Assembly (NCBI GenBank): GCA_021397845.1
Contig: CM038050.1
Coordinates: forward strand, 112,643,891-112,707,890
Direction: 5' to 3'
DNA: 64,000 bases
Source: Areca catechu
Lineage: Eukaryota; Streptophyta; Magnoliopsida; Arecales; Arecaceae
The notes below the pieces were generated by a model that saw only the letters and a list, made by a program, of their open reading frames with translations, ran no database searches and had not been told where the DNA came from. A program made the position numbers and the translations under genes. Positions 34,981 through 44,476 of this stretch are shown here, one piece after another. Each line of letters opens with the position of its first letter. Position 1 is the first letter of the stretch.

Positions 34981-36288
34981 ACCTATATAGAGTACCTAGA
35001 AGATCCAAGCATATCGGAGAAGACTTTGGAGGTACACCAAATCGAGCACGAGCCTTGTTGGATGGACCCTATTTTTAAATTTCTAAATGAGGGTGTGGTA
35101 CCTGAAGACAAGGCTAATGCCAAACAAGTCCGTTGGATGGCCTTCCAATATGTTATCCTGGATGGAATTTTATACAAAAGGTCTTTCACACAACCCTTAC
35201 TAAAATGTTTGGGACCATTGGACATCGACTACTCCCTAAGAGAAGTGCATGAAGGCATATGTGAAGACCATCTAGGGCATATATCGCTAGCCTACAAGGT
35301 GATTTACCAAGGTTATTATTGGTCGACCATCCAGAAGGATGCAGCTAACTACATTCGAAGATGTGACCAGTGTCAAAGATACTCTAACATCCAAAGATGC
35401 CTTACAAGCCAGCTGACTCAACTAACAGCTCCATGACCCTTCGCTCAATGAAAAATGAATATTTTTGGTCCATTCTCTCCGGCCTCTAGATAACAAAATT
35501 CTTTCATCGTAGCCATCGACTACTTCACTAAATGGGTCGAAGCCGAACCCCTGGCTCACATTACTAAAGGAAAGGTCAAAAATCTCATTAGGAACTCCAT
35601 TATCTTTTGATTCGAAATCCTTCATACCATCATCACTGATAATGGAAGGCAATTTGACAACCCTAAGTTCAAAGACTTCTATGCCCAATATCATATTATC
35701 TAAAAGCTGACCTCTGTCAGCCATCCTCAATCTAACGGAGAAGTTGAAGTAACCAACAAGACGATTCTCTACGGTCTGAAGGCCCGACTGAACGATGCCA
35801 AAGGACTCTGGACCGAAAAACTGAACTCAATCTTTTGGACATATCGAACAACCCCTAGGATGCCTACAGAAAACTCTATTCAATTTGGCCTATGGCACTA
35901 AAGCAGTTCTTTCAGTAGAAGTCACTTTACAATCCCTAAGGATTGACCACTTCAAAGAACCTAAAAATTTGGAGCACCATAGAACAGACCTAGATCTACT
36001 CCAAAGCACCAGACTTCAAGCTTAAATGAAGATAGCTATGTATCGGCAAAAAATTGCAAAATACCCAACTCCAGGGTGAAGGCACGAACCTTCTGACCTG
36101 ACAACTTGGTGCTACAAAGGTTCAAAGTATCCAGGCCAACAGAACAAGGCAAACTCTCTCCTAACTGGGAGGGATCTTATCGGATCAAAGAAGTCGTATG
36201 CCTAGGAGCTTATCGGCTTGAAACTCTAGACAGTTTCCTACTACCTCAACCTTGGAATGTAGAAAATCTTTGCAAGTACTATCAATAA
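34981..36288 (+). pseudogene. Integrase of D
   Basis: The zinc-binding HHCC domain (HEGICEDHLGH ... CDQCQRY, about 35245-35385) is intact. The catalytic core reads MNIFGPFSPASR: the first Asp is Asn here (GAT to AAT, about 35455). TDNGRQFDNPKF and SNGEVEVTNKTIL keep the other two acidic residues. The C-terminal domain ends with LSPNWEGSYRIKEV and PWNVENLCKYYQ before TAA at 36286. Stops at several points, such as in ASR-stop-QN near 35488. Confidence 0.88.
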
Positions 36289-36325
36289 AAAATCTTTTTT
36301 TGGATCGCCTCAACGAAGTGTCCAA

Positions 36326-36720
36326 GCAAAGGTGGGCCTAACCAGCCTACCTTATTAACAATAAAATGCACAAGGGTGGCCTAATCGGCCTACACTAATG
36401 GTAAATCCGATGAGTGCAAAGGTGGGCCGACCAGCCTACCTTATTATCAATGAAATACACAAGGGCAACCTAATCGGCCTACCCTAACGGTAAATCCGAT
36501 GAATGCAAAGAAGGGCCTGACCAACCTACCTTATTATCAATGAAATGCACGAGAGCAGCCTAATCGACCTACTCTAATGGTAAATCTGATGAGTGCAAAG
36601 ACGGGCCTGACCAACCTGTCTTATCATCATTGAAAAGCATAAGAGATGGGCTTAATCAGTCTACTATAATGGTAAATCTGACAAAGTATAGAGATGGGCC
36701 TAATTAGCCTACCTTACTTA
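36326..36720 (+). repeat. 90-bp tandem repeat downstream of integrase in D
   Basis: Units start at 36326, 36416, 36505, 36595 and about 36685. Each has two GGCC-TAA-C(A/G)GCCTAC-type blocks joined by TTATTATCAATGAAAT and ending GGTAAATC(C/T)GATGA(G)TGCAAAG. The GGGCC/GGCCT pairs could form small hairpins. Confidence 0.9.
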
Positions 36721-37023
36721 TATGTAGCCTATAAGTGCAAGCAGATGGACCTAACTTATCTACAGTATTAGTAAGATCAGACTCTTCAGTCTACGATAAA
36801 GATAAGTTCAATCGGAGTTAGTAAAGAACCCTATAGTTTCTTATGGAAATGCTCTGATTCATTATCTATTGTACTAACCAATCTATACTTAGAAAAATTT
36901 CAAAGTGCATTCATTGAACAAAAGAAAAGTTTCATTCATCTGGAAAAATACTTTACATACTTCTAAAAAGAAGTTGATCTACATGGATAATCAAGGAAAA
37001 AGGAAAAATTGCATACATCAAAA
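36721..37023. other. Spacer in D between tandem repeat and antisense gene 1
   Basis: Non-coding, AT-rich. It shares short blocks (TACTTAGAAAA, CATTCAT, AAAAAGAAGT) with 39080-39300, which occupies the same position relative to antisense gene 2, so the duplication probably extends through it. Confidence 0.5.
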
Positions 37024-38315
37024 TTATTTTTCTTCTGCCAGTCCAGAAGATGGAACAGGAATGGGTACCTCTTGGGCAGATATGTCTTCGGTTGAAGGAG
37101 CTGGCATATCTTTGGCTAGTTTTTTTGCTCCCTCTTCCTCATCAATATCGTCACTAGCAACGGTAATGGTGGAGATGTCTAAATCCGGATACATTTTCTT
37201 GACTTTCTTCAAGCAGTCCTGAAAGTCAACATTGTAACTCTCCACTCCCTCTTCGTTCATCTCATCGTCGAAGGCCTTGGATTTCTTATATTCTTTGATG
37301 TCATGAAGGGCATTTTGATAGGCTAGCTCCACCCTTTGTTCAGCCGGCTCCACCCTCTGCTCAAGGGTATTAATCTTCTTTTTCAGATCGGCCTTCTGGG
37401 CCATGACCTCTTCGAAACTTCGGAGGTTGTCTTTTATTATTACCTTGACCAAATGTAGCTTTTTCCTTTTCTTCTTCAGATCGACCATGAGTTTGGTCAT
37501 ATTGACCTGAGCTACCTTCAAGTCTTTCTCTAATGAAAGATTGACAGTAGTGGCCTGGTCTAGTTTCTGTTTCGTAGCCGCTCGAAGTTCCTCGGCCACT
37601 TCTTTTTAGCCTTAGCCGATGCCAACTGGTTCTGAAGACCTTTGTTGAGATTGGCAAATCCACATACGCTCTTCTCTATCAAAAAGATTTCATGGATAAG
37701 CTGCTAAGAAAAATAGGGACAAAGTTAGTAATAATGATGAAAGCCTATGAAAGGAAATCCTGAAGACTACTTCAACACATACCTGCAGTGTTTTGGGATA
37801 GATGGAGGTAAAAATGTCTTCCGGCCCATGCTTTCTTGTTGTCTCCTAGTCCTTTCAAAGGATGTTGGCCTTCAGTAAGGTCTTAGCCAATCTTGGATTA
37901 TCAAGACCGGCATCAGCAGCATATACATTGAAGCCCCCCAAGCCCTTCTCTCCAATGACCTGTGGTTCGGATCCAACTTGTGGCTCGGATGTTGTCTCAA
38001 TAACCTGAGCCTTATCCTTATCCCTCTAGCTGAGCTCTGTAGATGGTTCAGTGGTAGATGGCACCATCGGCTGCTCGACGGATGTGCGCAGTTGCTCTGA
38101 TGAGAAATCCACTAACACTTTCTTTGAAGAACATTCCAATGGAGGAATGTTGTCCTCATCCGAAGTGGATTCCATAACTATGGGGGTATTGTCCCCAACA
38201 GGAACCTTTGGAGAAGCATGGGTCCTCTTTATACCACTTCATTGTGATCTCCTTAAAGGTTCTATGGTTGCCCTCTTCCTGATGACCTGATAGAGCCTCC
38301 AGCATCTAGCTTCAT
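37024..38315 (-). pseudogene. Antisense gene copy 1 in D: spliced coiled-coil protein
   Basis: Reverse strand, opposite to D's own genes. First exon 38315-37783, GT-AG intron 37782-37701 (82 nt), second exon 37700-37024. The second exon is open from 37599 and encodes a Lys/Glu/Leu-rich coiled coil (residues about 1-110), then EYKKSKAFDDEM, CLKKVKKMYPDLDIST and an acidic tail to TAA 37026-37024. The first exon has a 1-bp deletion near codon 7 and stops, including a TAG shared with copy 2. A TATA box is at 38475-38463, about 150 bp upstream. It lacks the N-terminal exon found in copy 2. Role unknown; nuclear or particle-associated function would be guesswork. Confidence 0.7.
37701..37782 (-). 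other. Predicted 82-nt intron in antisense gene 1
   Basis: CTGCAG|GTATGTG at the 5' end and TTTTTCTTAGCAG| at the 3' end, a tandem NAG-NAG acceptor. Splicing at the second AG keeps the frame and joins ...TLQ to LIHEIF, matching copy 2. Confidence 0.65.
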
Positions 38316-38462
38316 CTTGGCATCCACGAAGGAAAAGGAGAATCAAACTTTGTTAGTTAAGAAGGGATGAAAGATCTGACAGAAGGGGAGAACCAGGGTA
38401 AAAGACTGCTTAAAAGATAAAGATGCTAATGGAATAGAATATTTAACCCTCGGAGACAAAGG

Positions 38463-38475
38463 CCTCTTATATAGG
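38463..38475 (-). promoter_or_regulatory. TATA box of antisense gene 1
   Basis: CCTATATAAGAGG on the reverse strand. A CACGTG box is about 60 bp further upstream (38531-38536); copy 2 has CACGTA at the matching place. Confidence 0.55.
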
Positions 38476-38539
38476 AGGCGCCAGTAGCCTGGATTTCTCG
38501 TTCAACTCTTGAACATCTCTCTGATCATGCCACGTGTGT

Positions 38540-39318
38540 ACATTCTAACCAACTAAAGTTGAGGTGATGACATCGATTCATGAGAAGGCAGTTAAGAGAA
38601 ATAAAAAGACCATGACTGATCCAATTTTGAAGGCATGCGGCCTTAGTGACTCCGACATCATGACCCCATGATCTGAATAATAACTGCCTCACCAATAAAA
38701 AGCGACATCTGGCAAAGGTTAATGATGGATCAAAACCATCGATAGAAATCGAAGTTTGTCATTATTGGAAAATACTCCTTTTTCTCACTTCATTAAAAAA
38801 GCCTATCTTTTTCCTATATATATATATATAAAAGGGGAAAAGGAAGGGGGAAGGAGGCAATCCCTTGCTAAAACCAAGCAGATTAACTCACTAAAGGCCA
38901 GAATAGGCCCAAAGGCTGGTGAGGCAGTATATAGTTGAGTTGCTCCCAAAAGCTGATTACCACATGGAGGCTGACTATAATATAAGAGCGAATAAGTGCT
39001 CTAAGGCCTATTTACACATAATAGCCGATCATTTATCTATCAGGCCGATGTCCTTACTAAAAGGGGTCCGATGACCCCATACTTAGAAAATTTTTTTTCA
39101 AAATGGGAGTTATTAAGACCGATGATTTTATACTTAGAAGAATTTCGTTCAGAATTAGAAATATTGGATGGCCAATTACTTTACACTTAGAAAATTTCTT
39201 TGAAGGGCTATACAATTACACAACTTGGAGAGAAAAAGTCTTCTTCATTCATTTCAAAAAGAAGTACATTTACATTTCAGTTATGACAAAAGCAAAAGGT
39301 AGAAAATGATATAAAAAC
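38540..39318. other. Spacer between the two antisense genes of D
   Basis: No coding frame with recognisable content. A (TA)n run is at about 38818-38830. The sequence left of 39300 resembles that left of copy 1. Confidence 0.5.
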
Positions 39319-39957
39319 TTAGTCATCTGCTATTGGGACAACCTCCGGGTCAGCCAAGGAAGGAAGCTCTTCTGATTGGATCGGAGCTTCAGGATCAGCT
39401 ACAACCGGGGCCTCTTCTGGTTGCCTCGGGACTTCTTTGGCTTCGGCCTCAGGCTCAAGTTCTCCTTCGACCTCGTACAATTATATTTTTGAGAGGTCTA
39501 GGTCTGGATAAAGTTTTCGAACCTCTTTTATGCCATCATTTAAGCCTATCCGATAGCTGACTACCCCAGACTTAGTAATTTCATCGTTGAAGCTAGAAGA
39601 TTTCTTATAATCTTCAACGGCCTGGGTAGCCTATTCCCTCACAGATTCTACTTCCTTGACTGCCTCTTCGGTCTTCTTCTAGCATTCCTTGGTAGAGTAT
39701 TCCAAGAAATGAATTTTTTTCTTCTTCTTTCAAAGCTTCGCCTCCTGTTCAGATATCTTCAGCTGGGCCTTTTTCAGCTCGGCCTTCAACATCTCAATGT
39801 CGGCAGTGCTCTTATTTAGTTTCTCTTCCATGTTCGCTTTTAACTTTTTGGCCACTTTCATTTTGGCTTTTGTCGATTGCTATTCTTCTCGAAGGCTATT
39901 AATGAGACTGGCGAATCTTGCTACGCCTTCCTCTCGCAGGGTCATCTCATGGATCAA

Positions 39958-40039
39958 CTGCACCAGATAATGAAAGAAGGAAAGAGTTAGTTATGTTAAC
40001 TACCATCATAAAATAATGAATGAGAAGAAAAATACTTAC
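39958..40039 (-). other. Predicted 82-nt intron in antisense gene 2
   Basis: CTGAGA|GTAAGTATT ... TTATCTGGTGCAG|TTGATCC. Same position and length as the intron of copy 1; both ends are canonical for plants. Confidence 0.7.
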
Positions 40040-40526
40040 TCTCAGGATGTTTGGGAAAATGGAGTCACCGACCTACTCGAGTCGACGATTCTTCATTACC
40101 TCCTAGTCTCTTGGGAGAAGTGTGGCCTTCAGCAACCTCTTGGCTAGTTCGGGGTTCTCCAAGTCCCACGCATCATAAAAGATTGCAAAATCTAATTCAT
40201 ACTCCCTATCAGTGGAAGCATCTCTCCCTAACCCCTCTTCGACTTGAAGAGCCTTGCCCTTATCTTGAGGGGAAGGTCGTACTGGCAATGCATCGATAGC
40301 GAGAGTAGGATCTGGACATCCTGGAGTCTAATTGGACTAGAGCCCCTTTGGTGGAGCTTTGACAGAGGCACGTCCTCATCCTCCGAAGTTGCCCTTAGTG
40401 GGGTGCTTCTCGAGACCTCTTCGGCTTGAGCCTTTTTCCGACCCTCCGACCCTTCCAAAGGGACTGGCACTGGTCTCTTCCTAGTAGCGTGACAGAGCTT
40501 GCTAGGATCCGACTTCATCTTCCCAC

Positions 40527-40609
40527 CTGCAAATAGAAGAAACTACAGAGTTTAGCCAACGGGAATACACAAGGAACTAAGTAGAACAAAGGCTAACTAT
40601 CAAGTATAC
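40527..40609 (-). other. Predicted 83-nt first intron in antisense gene 2
   Basis: CACTTAG|GTATACTTG ... TTCTATTTGCAG|GTGGGAAG. It separates the Transposase_28-like exon from the MKSDPSK exon. Copy 1 has no counterpart. Confidence 0.55.
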
Positions 40610-41501
40610 CTAAGTGTAGTGACCCGCTGATCTGAGCGAGGTGTAGATTGTGCTCGCTTAACCGTTCACTAGCTAAAGGAATTTCGGACCCAGGAATCAT
40701 ATCAAAATATGCTTAGTCAGCCCTCAGAACCTTCTTGCCAGCAATGGCGTCTAGTTAGGATTCTCTCCACTCCATGTTAAAACCCCAACATACAAGGAGT
40801 TTACAAAAAAGAAGCCATGTTTCCTTCATGAATGGTAGATGGCAACCCCCTAATCAGTTTTTGACCAGGACGAGGGCTGATGACCCACCACCCCTGGCCA
40901 TGAAAAACTTTCTTCAATCTAAAGAAAGATGTAAACAGAGAAGTCTTAGGCTCTATGTTCAGAATGTTACAAAGAACCAGAAAGCCATAGATATTCCAAA
41001 TGCTGTTCGGAGTCAGCTATGCTAGACTACATGGTATAAATTAAAATTTTTTATGAAGAATGGATGCAGGGAAAACTGAAGACCAGCCTTTAGGTGGTCT
41101 TTGTACACTATGATGGCATTAGAAGAGGGAAGATGTACCCTTTCATTGGGTTGAGGAAGCATTAGTGGAAGAACTATGAGAATATAGTAATGTTCCCTTG
41201 AAGGGTCCAGTTTGGAAAAAGACATTGAACTTACAACAAGCTCTAGTTTGGACTCGATAGTACCTCCTCTAGATGGACCTAGGCACCGGAGGAACCAGTT
41301 CCTCCCCTATCGGACAAAGTCCCACTGGTGGTGGGAACTTTCATAGACTTAACCATGATAGAAAAAGAGGGAGAAAAGAAAGGAAAAATTTCCTACCTGA
41401 GAAAGGAGAAGAAAACCTGAGAAGAAAAAGAGGGTCTAGAGCGACCAAGGGAGAAGGAAGATTTCGAGGAAAATGAAGAACCTCTTCTCCTGAGGCAAGT
41501 A

Positions 41502-41516
41502 CCCTTTATATATACA
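41502..41516 (-). promoter_or_regulatory. TATA box of antisense gene 2
   Basis: TGTATATATAAAGGG on the reverse strand, about 150 bp before ATG 41356, the same distance as in copy 1. Confidence 0.55.
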
Positions 41517-41980
41517 GTGATGATGGTTTAGATAGTCTCTTTGGAAGATTGAAAATGCCTTCGATCGCACCACGTATGAGCGGTGTCGATCATGGGTACG
41601 AAGTCCTAAAAGACACTGGCCGATTCAATGAGATAAAAACCAACCTAATTGGGATCTATGAGAAGATAATCAACGACCGAGATGAGGTTTCCACGAGATG
41701 TTGGATGAACGTATGATGCTACATCACTCAATCCTAGCTGAAGATAAAGAGTCTACCAAAAACTTCATAATGAGAAAGATAGGCACGGTTCTCTAGCCTG
41801 GGCCATTTCTCCAAGGACCAATAAGAATTCAACACCTATTCTAGACACGATACTCAAAACAGAAAGCAGTTATCATAACCAACTAGGCCAAAGATTTTCC
41901 ATCATTAACTATCTCCTCCCCCTCCAGAAAATGACAAAAAAATAATACTCCCATCCTTCAAAATAATAAATTTCCTTAAA

Positions 41981-41999
41981 GCTGGGAGTGGGGGGCAAC
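41981..41999 (+). other. Polypurine tract of D
   Basis: GCTGGGAGTGGGGGGCAAC immediately before the 3' LTR. Confidence 0.88.
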
Positions 42000-42903
42000 T
42001 ATTATGATAAACCAGCTCGTAAAGGTATCTGCCCGTTCAGAGATTCAATTGATTCTACCCAGACCGGTCGACCAGATGAATTGGCACAGAGACACTCCTA
42101 ACCTCTAACAGGAGAACGGATCGATGCTACACTTTAACTAGTAATGATATACAACTTGAGATCAGCCTTCAACAAAAAGCCGATTCACAAGACAATACAT
42201 GCTTCGAAGCAAACAGCTCTGAAGTAAATGGCCAACCCATAATTTATACTCTGAAGCAAACAGCTCCAAAGTAAATGGTCGATCCACATAGTTCTGGAGG
42301 GAACAATTGATCTACAGTTGGCCCGCTCCGAAGAGTATGACTCGAAGTAAACGGCTGATCTATAGCTAATAAAATAACTATCAGCCAACTCCAAAGAGAA
42401 TGGTCGATCTACTTCAAACTAAAGCCATCAAAAATGGACCTGGTTGTTATAATCAATCAATCAAATGTCTGATAGCTATGGCTTCAGTAAGATCAAGGTA
42501 ACTAACCTCCAATAGTAACTACAATTAGTTGAAGGAAAGTTAGTTTGACTAACTTCCCTAATAGAAATCGAAGAGGTTTAACTAGTTTCAGTTACAGTAA
42601 TACCTATAAAAAGCAGTAAGAGGGAACTTCCAAGGTAAGCTATTCCAAGCAAGGACTAATCCATTCCATGCAAGTCCGGGCCCAATCCATGACTAGCTTG
42701 CACTATGCACACCTGACTCTCCGCTCATCTCATCTCATTTTCTTTCTTTGAGCTCTTCATTCTGTGGTCTAAACTCTACTAACTTAGGCATCGGAGTGTC
42801 TCTCACTGGAGAAAATCCTGTCAGGGATATGTTTTGCAGGAACCGAAGGAGGTGAATCAATGACCTAGGTACTCCGTCTGGTCCGCAGGAATCAACGTCA
42901 ATA
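42000..42903 (+). repeat. 3' LTR of D (904 bp)
   Basis: Same length as the 5' LTR but starts TATTATG where the other starts TGTTATG and ends CAATA where the other ends CAACA, both transitions. TATAAAAAG is at 42605-42613, about 500 bp before the host start codon and in the same orientation. Confidence 0.93.
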
Positions 42904-42908
42904 GAAAA
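42904..42908 (+). repeat. Target site duplication (right) of D
   Basis: GAAAA, matching 29961-29965. Confidence 0.92.
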
Positions 42909-43061
42909 TTCTAGAAATTAATAAATAATTAATGAAATTTGTTCTTTACCACTGCTTAGATATTAAATTGAAGGATAGGCCTGGTATGATCTCTAAGATG
43001 AAATCTAGGGTTGTGCGGCCAATCGCATAGCTGATTTCGGTACTGGATTCAGGGCATGACA
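42909..43061 (+). repeat. 3' LTR of G, right end
   Basis: Resumes the LTR after D and ends ...GGGCATGACA, matching the 5' LTR end at 26225. What follows is host sequence. Confidence 0.9.
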
Positions 43062-43110
43062 GTGATCATTAATGAATGGCCAACCTTTTAGTTGACTCAC
43101 ACAAGAAAGC

Positions 43111-43315
43111 ATGGATTATGTAAATGGACCTGGCAGAAATCATCTCTTTGTTCCAGGGCCTGTGAATATCCTGGAGCCTGTGATACGGGTAATGAATAGA
43201 AACAATGAGGATTACAGGTCCCCAGCCATTCCTGCATTGACAATGACTCTTCTCGAAGATGTTAAGAAAATCTTCAAGACAAGAAGTGGAACTCCTTTTC
43301 TAATTCCCATAACAG
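43111..43315 (+). CDS. AGT1: Serine-glyoxylate aminotransferase, exon 1 only (possibly a pseudogene)
   Basis: Encodes the first 68 residues and one base of codon 69 of plant serine-glyoxylate (alanine-glyoxylate) aminotransferase, a pyridoxal-phosphate enzyme of photorespiration in peroxisomes. It begins MDYVNGPGRNHLFVPGPVN and runs through NRNNEDYRSPAIPALT and TLLEDVKKIFKT to PITG, then a donor site ACAG|GTAATT. ATG 43111 is the family start. Several residues differ from the usual plant form as I remember it: Asn5 (usually Tyr), Leu21 (Pro), Val27 (Ala), Met45 (Lys), Ile67 (Thr). The frame is intact. Only 49 bp of 5' flank remain before G, and intron 1 is entered by E. The remaining exons are not in the window, so a functional gene with a giant intron, or a stranded fragment, are both possible. 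Confidence 0.9.
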
Positions 43316-43519
43316 GTAATTCATTCCATGTTTATTGCATATGTCAAAGAGAAAATCAATTAGTGTCATATTCTTCTCACATACTGCATCTTCATAATTG
43401 CAGATGTGTCACTTTTTAAAGTCCTTCAGAGTTTTCTTTATATCTTTGTATAGATCTTGTAAATTTTCATACTTTCCATAGAAAGTGGTTTGAAACTCGC
43501 AAAGTATAAATATGCTAAC
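43316..43519 (+). other. Start of intron 1 of the aminotransferase gene
   Basis: GTAATT donor followed by 204 bp of AT-rich sequence up to the LTR of E. TTCATAATTGCAG at 43392-43404 looks like an acceptor, but what follows does not encode the expected next block. Confidence 0.7.
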
Positions 43520-44420
43520 TGTTGGGATATGTTGGTCCAAGCACGAGCTGGCCGCCGGTTCGGACCAGCCAAAGATATTTCATTCTGAACCACCAACTTC
43601 GGACCCAAGTGTTCGGGAAAAACCAAACAACCTACGGGCAAGCCTAAGCTCCTCACGGACCTACAGCATCCGAAGGCCAGGCCTTCGGATTACGTCTTTG
43701 GCCTTCATCGAAGACCAAGTCCATCAGGCCTCGAAGATCGACCCTCAGCCTAATCTAAGGAACGACCCCCACCAACTCCCAAAGACATGGTCTTCGGTTC
43801 ATGACAAGACACGGTCTCCGGCCCATGACAAAGATCAAGTCCTCGATCTATGATGAAGACAGGATCTCCGATTTGTCTCGAGAGGATCCAGGATGAAGAC
43901 ATTTCTGATCTGATTACAAGAATCTCCCTAGAAATGGAAGTCTGAAGACAGATCCACGATCTGTCTCAAATCTCTACAAGCACGATAAGCAACGGTTATC
44001 AACGGTTACTATTGACTACCTTCGGGACACAATCACGGCACGCAACTCTAGCTGCAATGTCTCCGGTCTGGCCGGAACCGTTCGACGACAATCAATGATT
44101 GCGGATCATAGGAAGGGATTGACTCCCCATCATAACCACCAGAGAGAGGATGGAACTGCCGGCCGGACGGCCCCTTATAAATAATGGTAAGAGAAAAGGC
44201 TCAAGGTAAGGGCACGAGATACTTTCGAAAACCAGAGAGTCCTTCTCCTCTCCATCGAATTCTCTTCCCCATTCTATGGCTGGAGCCCGTCTCTGACTTA
44301 GGCATCAGAGTGTCCCCCATCGGAGCAACTCCGGCAAGGGACTTATTTTGCAGGTGAACCCGGGAGCGATCCCTGCAAACCAGAAGCTCCGTCCGGTCAA
44401 AAAGGGATTTCACGCCAATA
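43520..44420 (+). repeat. 5' LTR of E (about 901 bp)
   Basis: TGTTGGGATATGTTGG ... CACGCCAATA. A TATA box TTATAAATAA is at about 44175-44184. Only one LTR is visible, so the right boundary is set by the primer site and by analogy to D. Confidence 0.82.
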
Positions 44421-44423
44421 GAT

Positions 44424-44435
44424 TGGCATGCCAAC
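44424..44435 (+). other. Primer binding site of E
   Basis: TGGCATGCCAAC, nearly the same as D's. Confidence 0.7.
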
Positions 44436-44476
44436 GAAGCTCCCCTCCTTGACAAAGGGGAAGTAAGAAACTCCCA

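Larger units (their letters stand above)
39319..41356 (-). pseudogene. Antisense gene copy 2 in D: gypsy-type transposon domain plus coiled coil
   Basis: Reverse strand. Exon 1 from ATG 41356 (MVKSMKVPTTSGTLSDRGG) to about 40610 contains ERVHLPSSNAIIVYKDHLKA and GLQFSLHPFF, then, beyond stops, MARGGGSSALVLVKN and WLLFCKLLV. This resembles the plant Transposase_28 ('putative gypsy type transposon') domain as I know it. An 83-nt intron (40609-40527) leads to exon 2 (40526-40040, MKSDPSKLCHATRKRP, ELAKRLLKATLLPRD) and an 82-nt intron (40039-39958) to exon 3 (39957-39319, LIHEMTLREEGVARFASLI, coiled coil, VRKLYPDLDLSKI). TAA ends it at 39321-39319. Stops at about 41022, near 40103 and in exon 3, and a frame change near 40290, make it a pseudogene. 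Confidence 0.7.
29966..42903 (+). mobile_element. Tat-type Gypsy retrotransposon D, complete but decayed (12.9 kb)
   Basis: Two LTRs of exactly 904 bp each, a 5-bp target duplication and the order gag, protease, reverse transcriptase, RNase H, a second RNase H, integrase. Downstream of integrase lies about 5.7 kb with a 90-bp tandem repeat and two antisense genes. Dual RNase H and extra antisense frames are known of the Ogre/Tat lineage, so I place D there. LTR copies differ heavily, mostly by transitions, and pol is full of stops, so D is old. Confidence 0.92.
25773..43061 (+). mobile_element. Gypsy-type element G, non-coding, hosting C and D
   Basis: 5' LTR remnant, primer site, a 1.9-kb interior without coding capacity, polypurine tract and a 3' LTR of about 1950 bp that D splits. 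The interior ends with TTTCGAGGCCAAA, close to the TTCGAGGACGAAA that marks the end of pol in many plant chromoviruses, so G is probably a deletion derivative of a Tekay/Del-like element. It ends at 43061, 49 bp before a host start codon. TSD GTGAT (43062-43066) is predicted but its partner is off-window. Confidence 0.82.

Noticed and set aside
43392..43404. TTCATAATTGCAG as the acceptor of exon 2 of the aminotransferase
   Set aside because: The sequence after it does not encode the conserved block that should follow PxTG, and it soon reaches stops.
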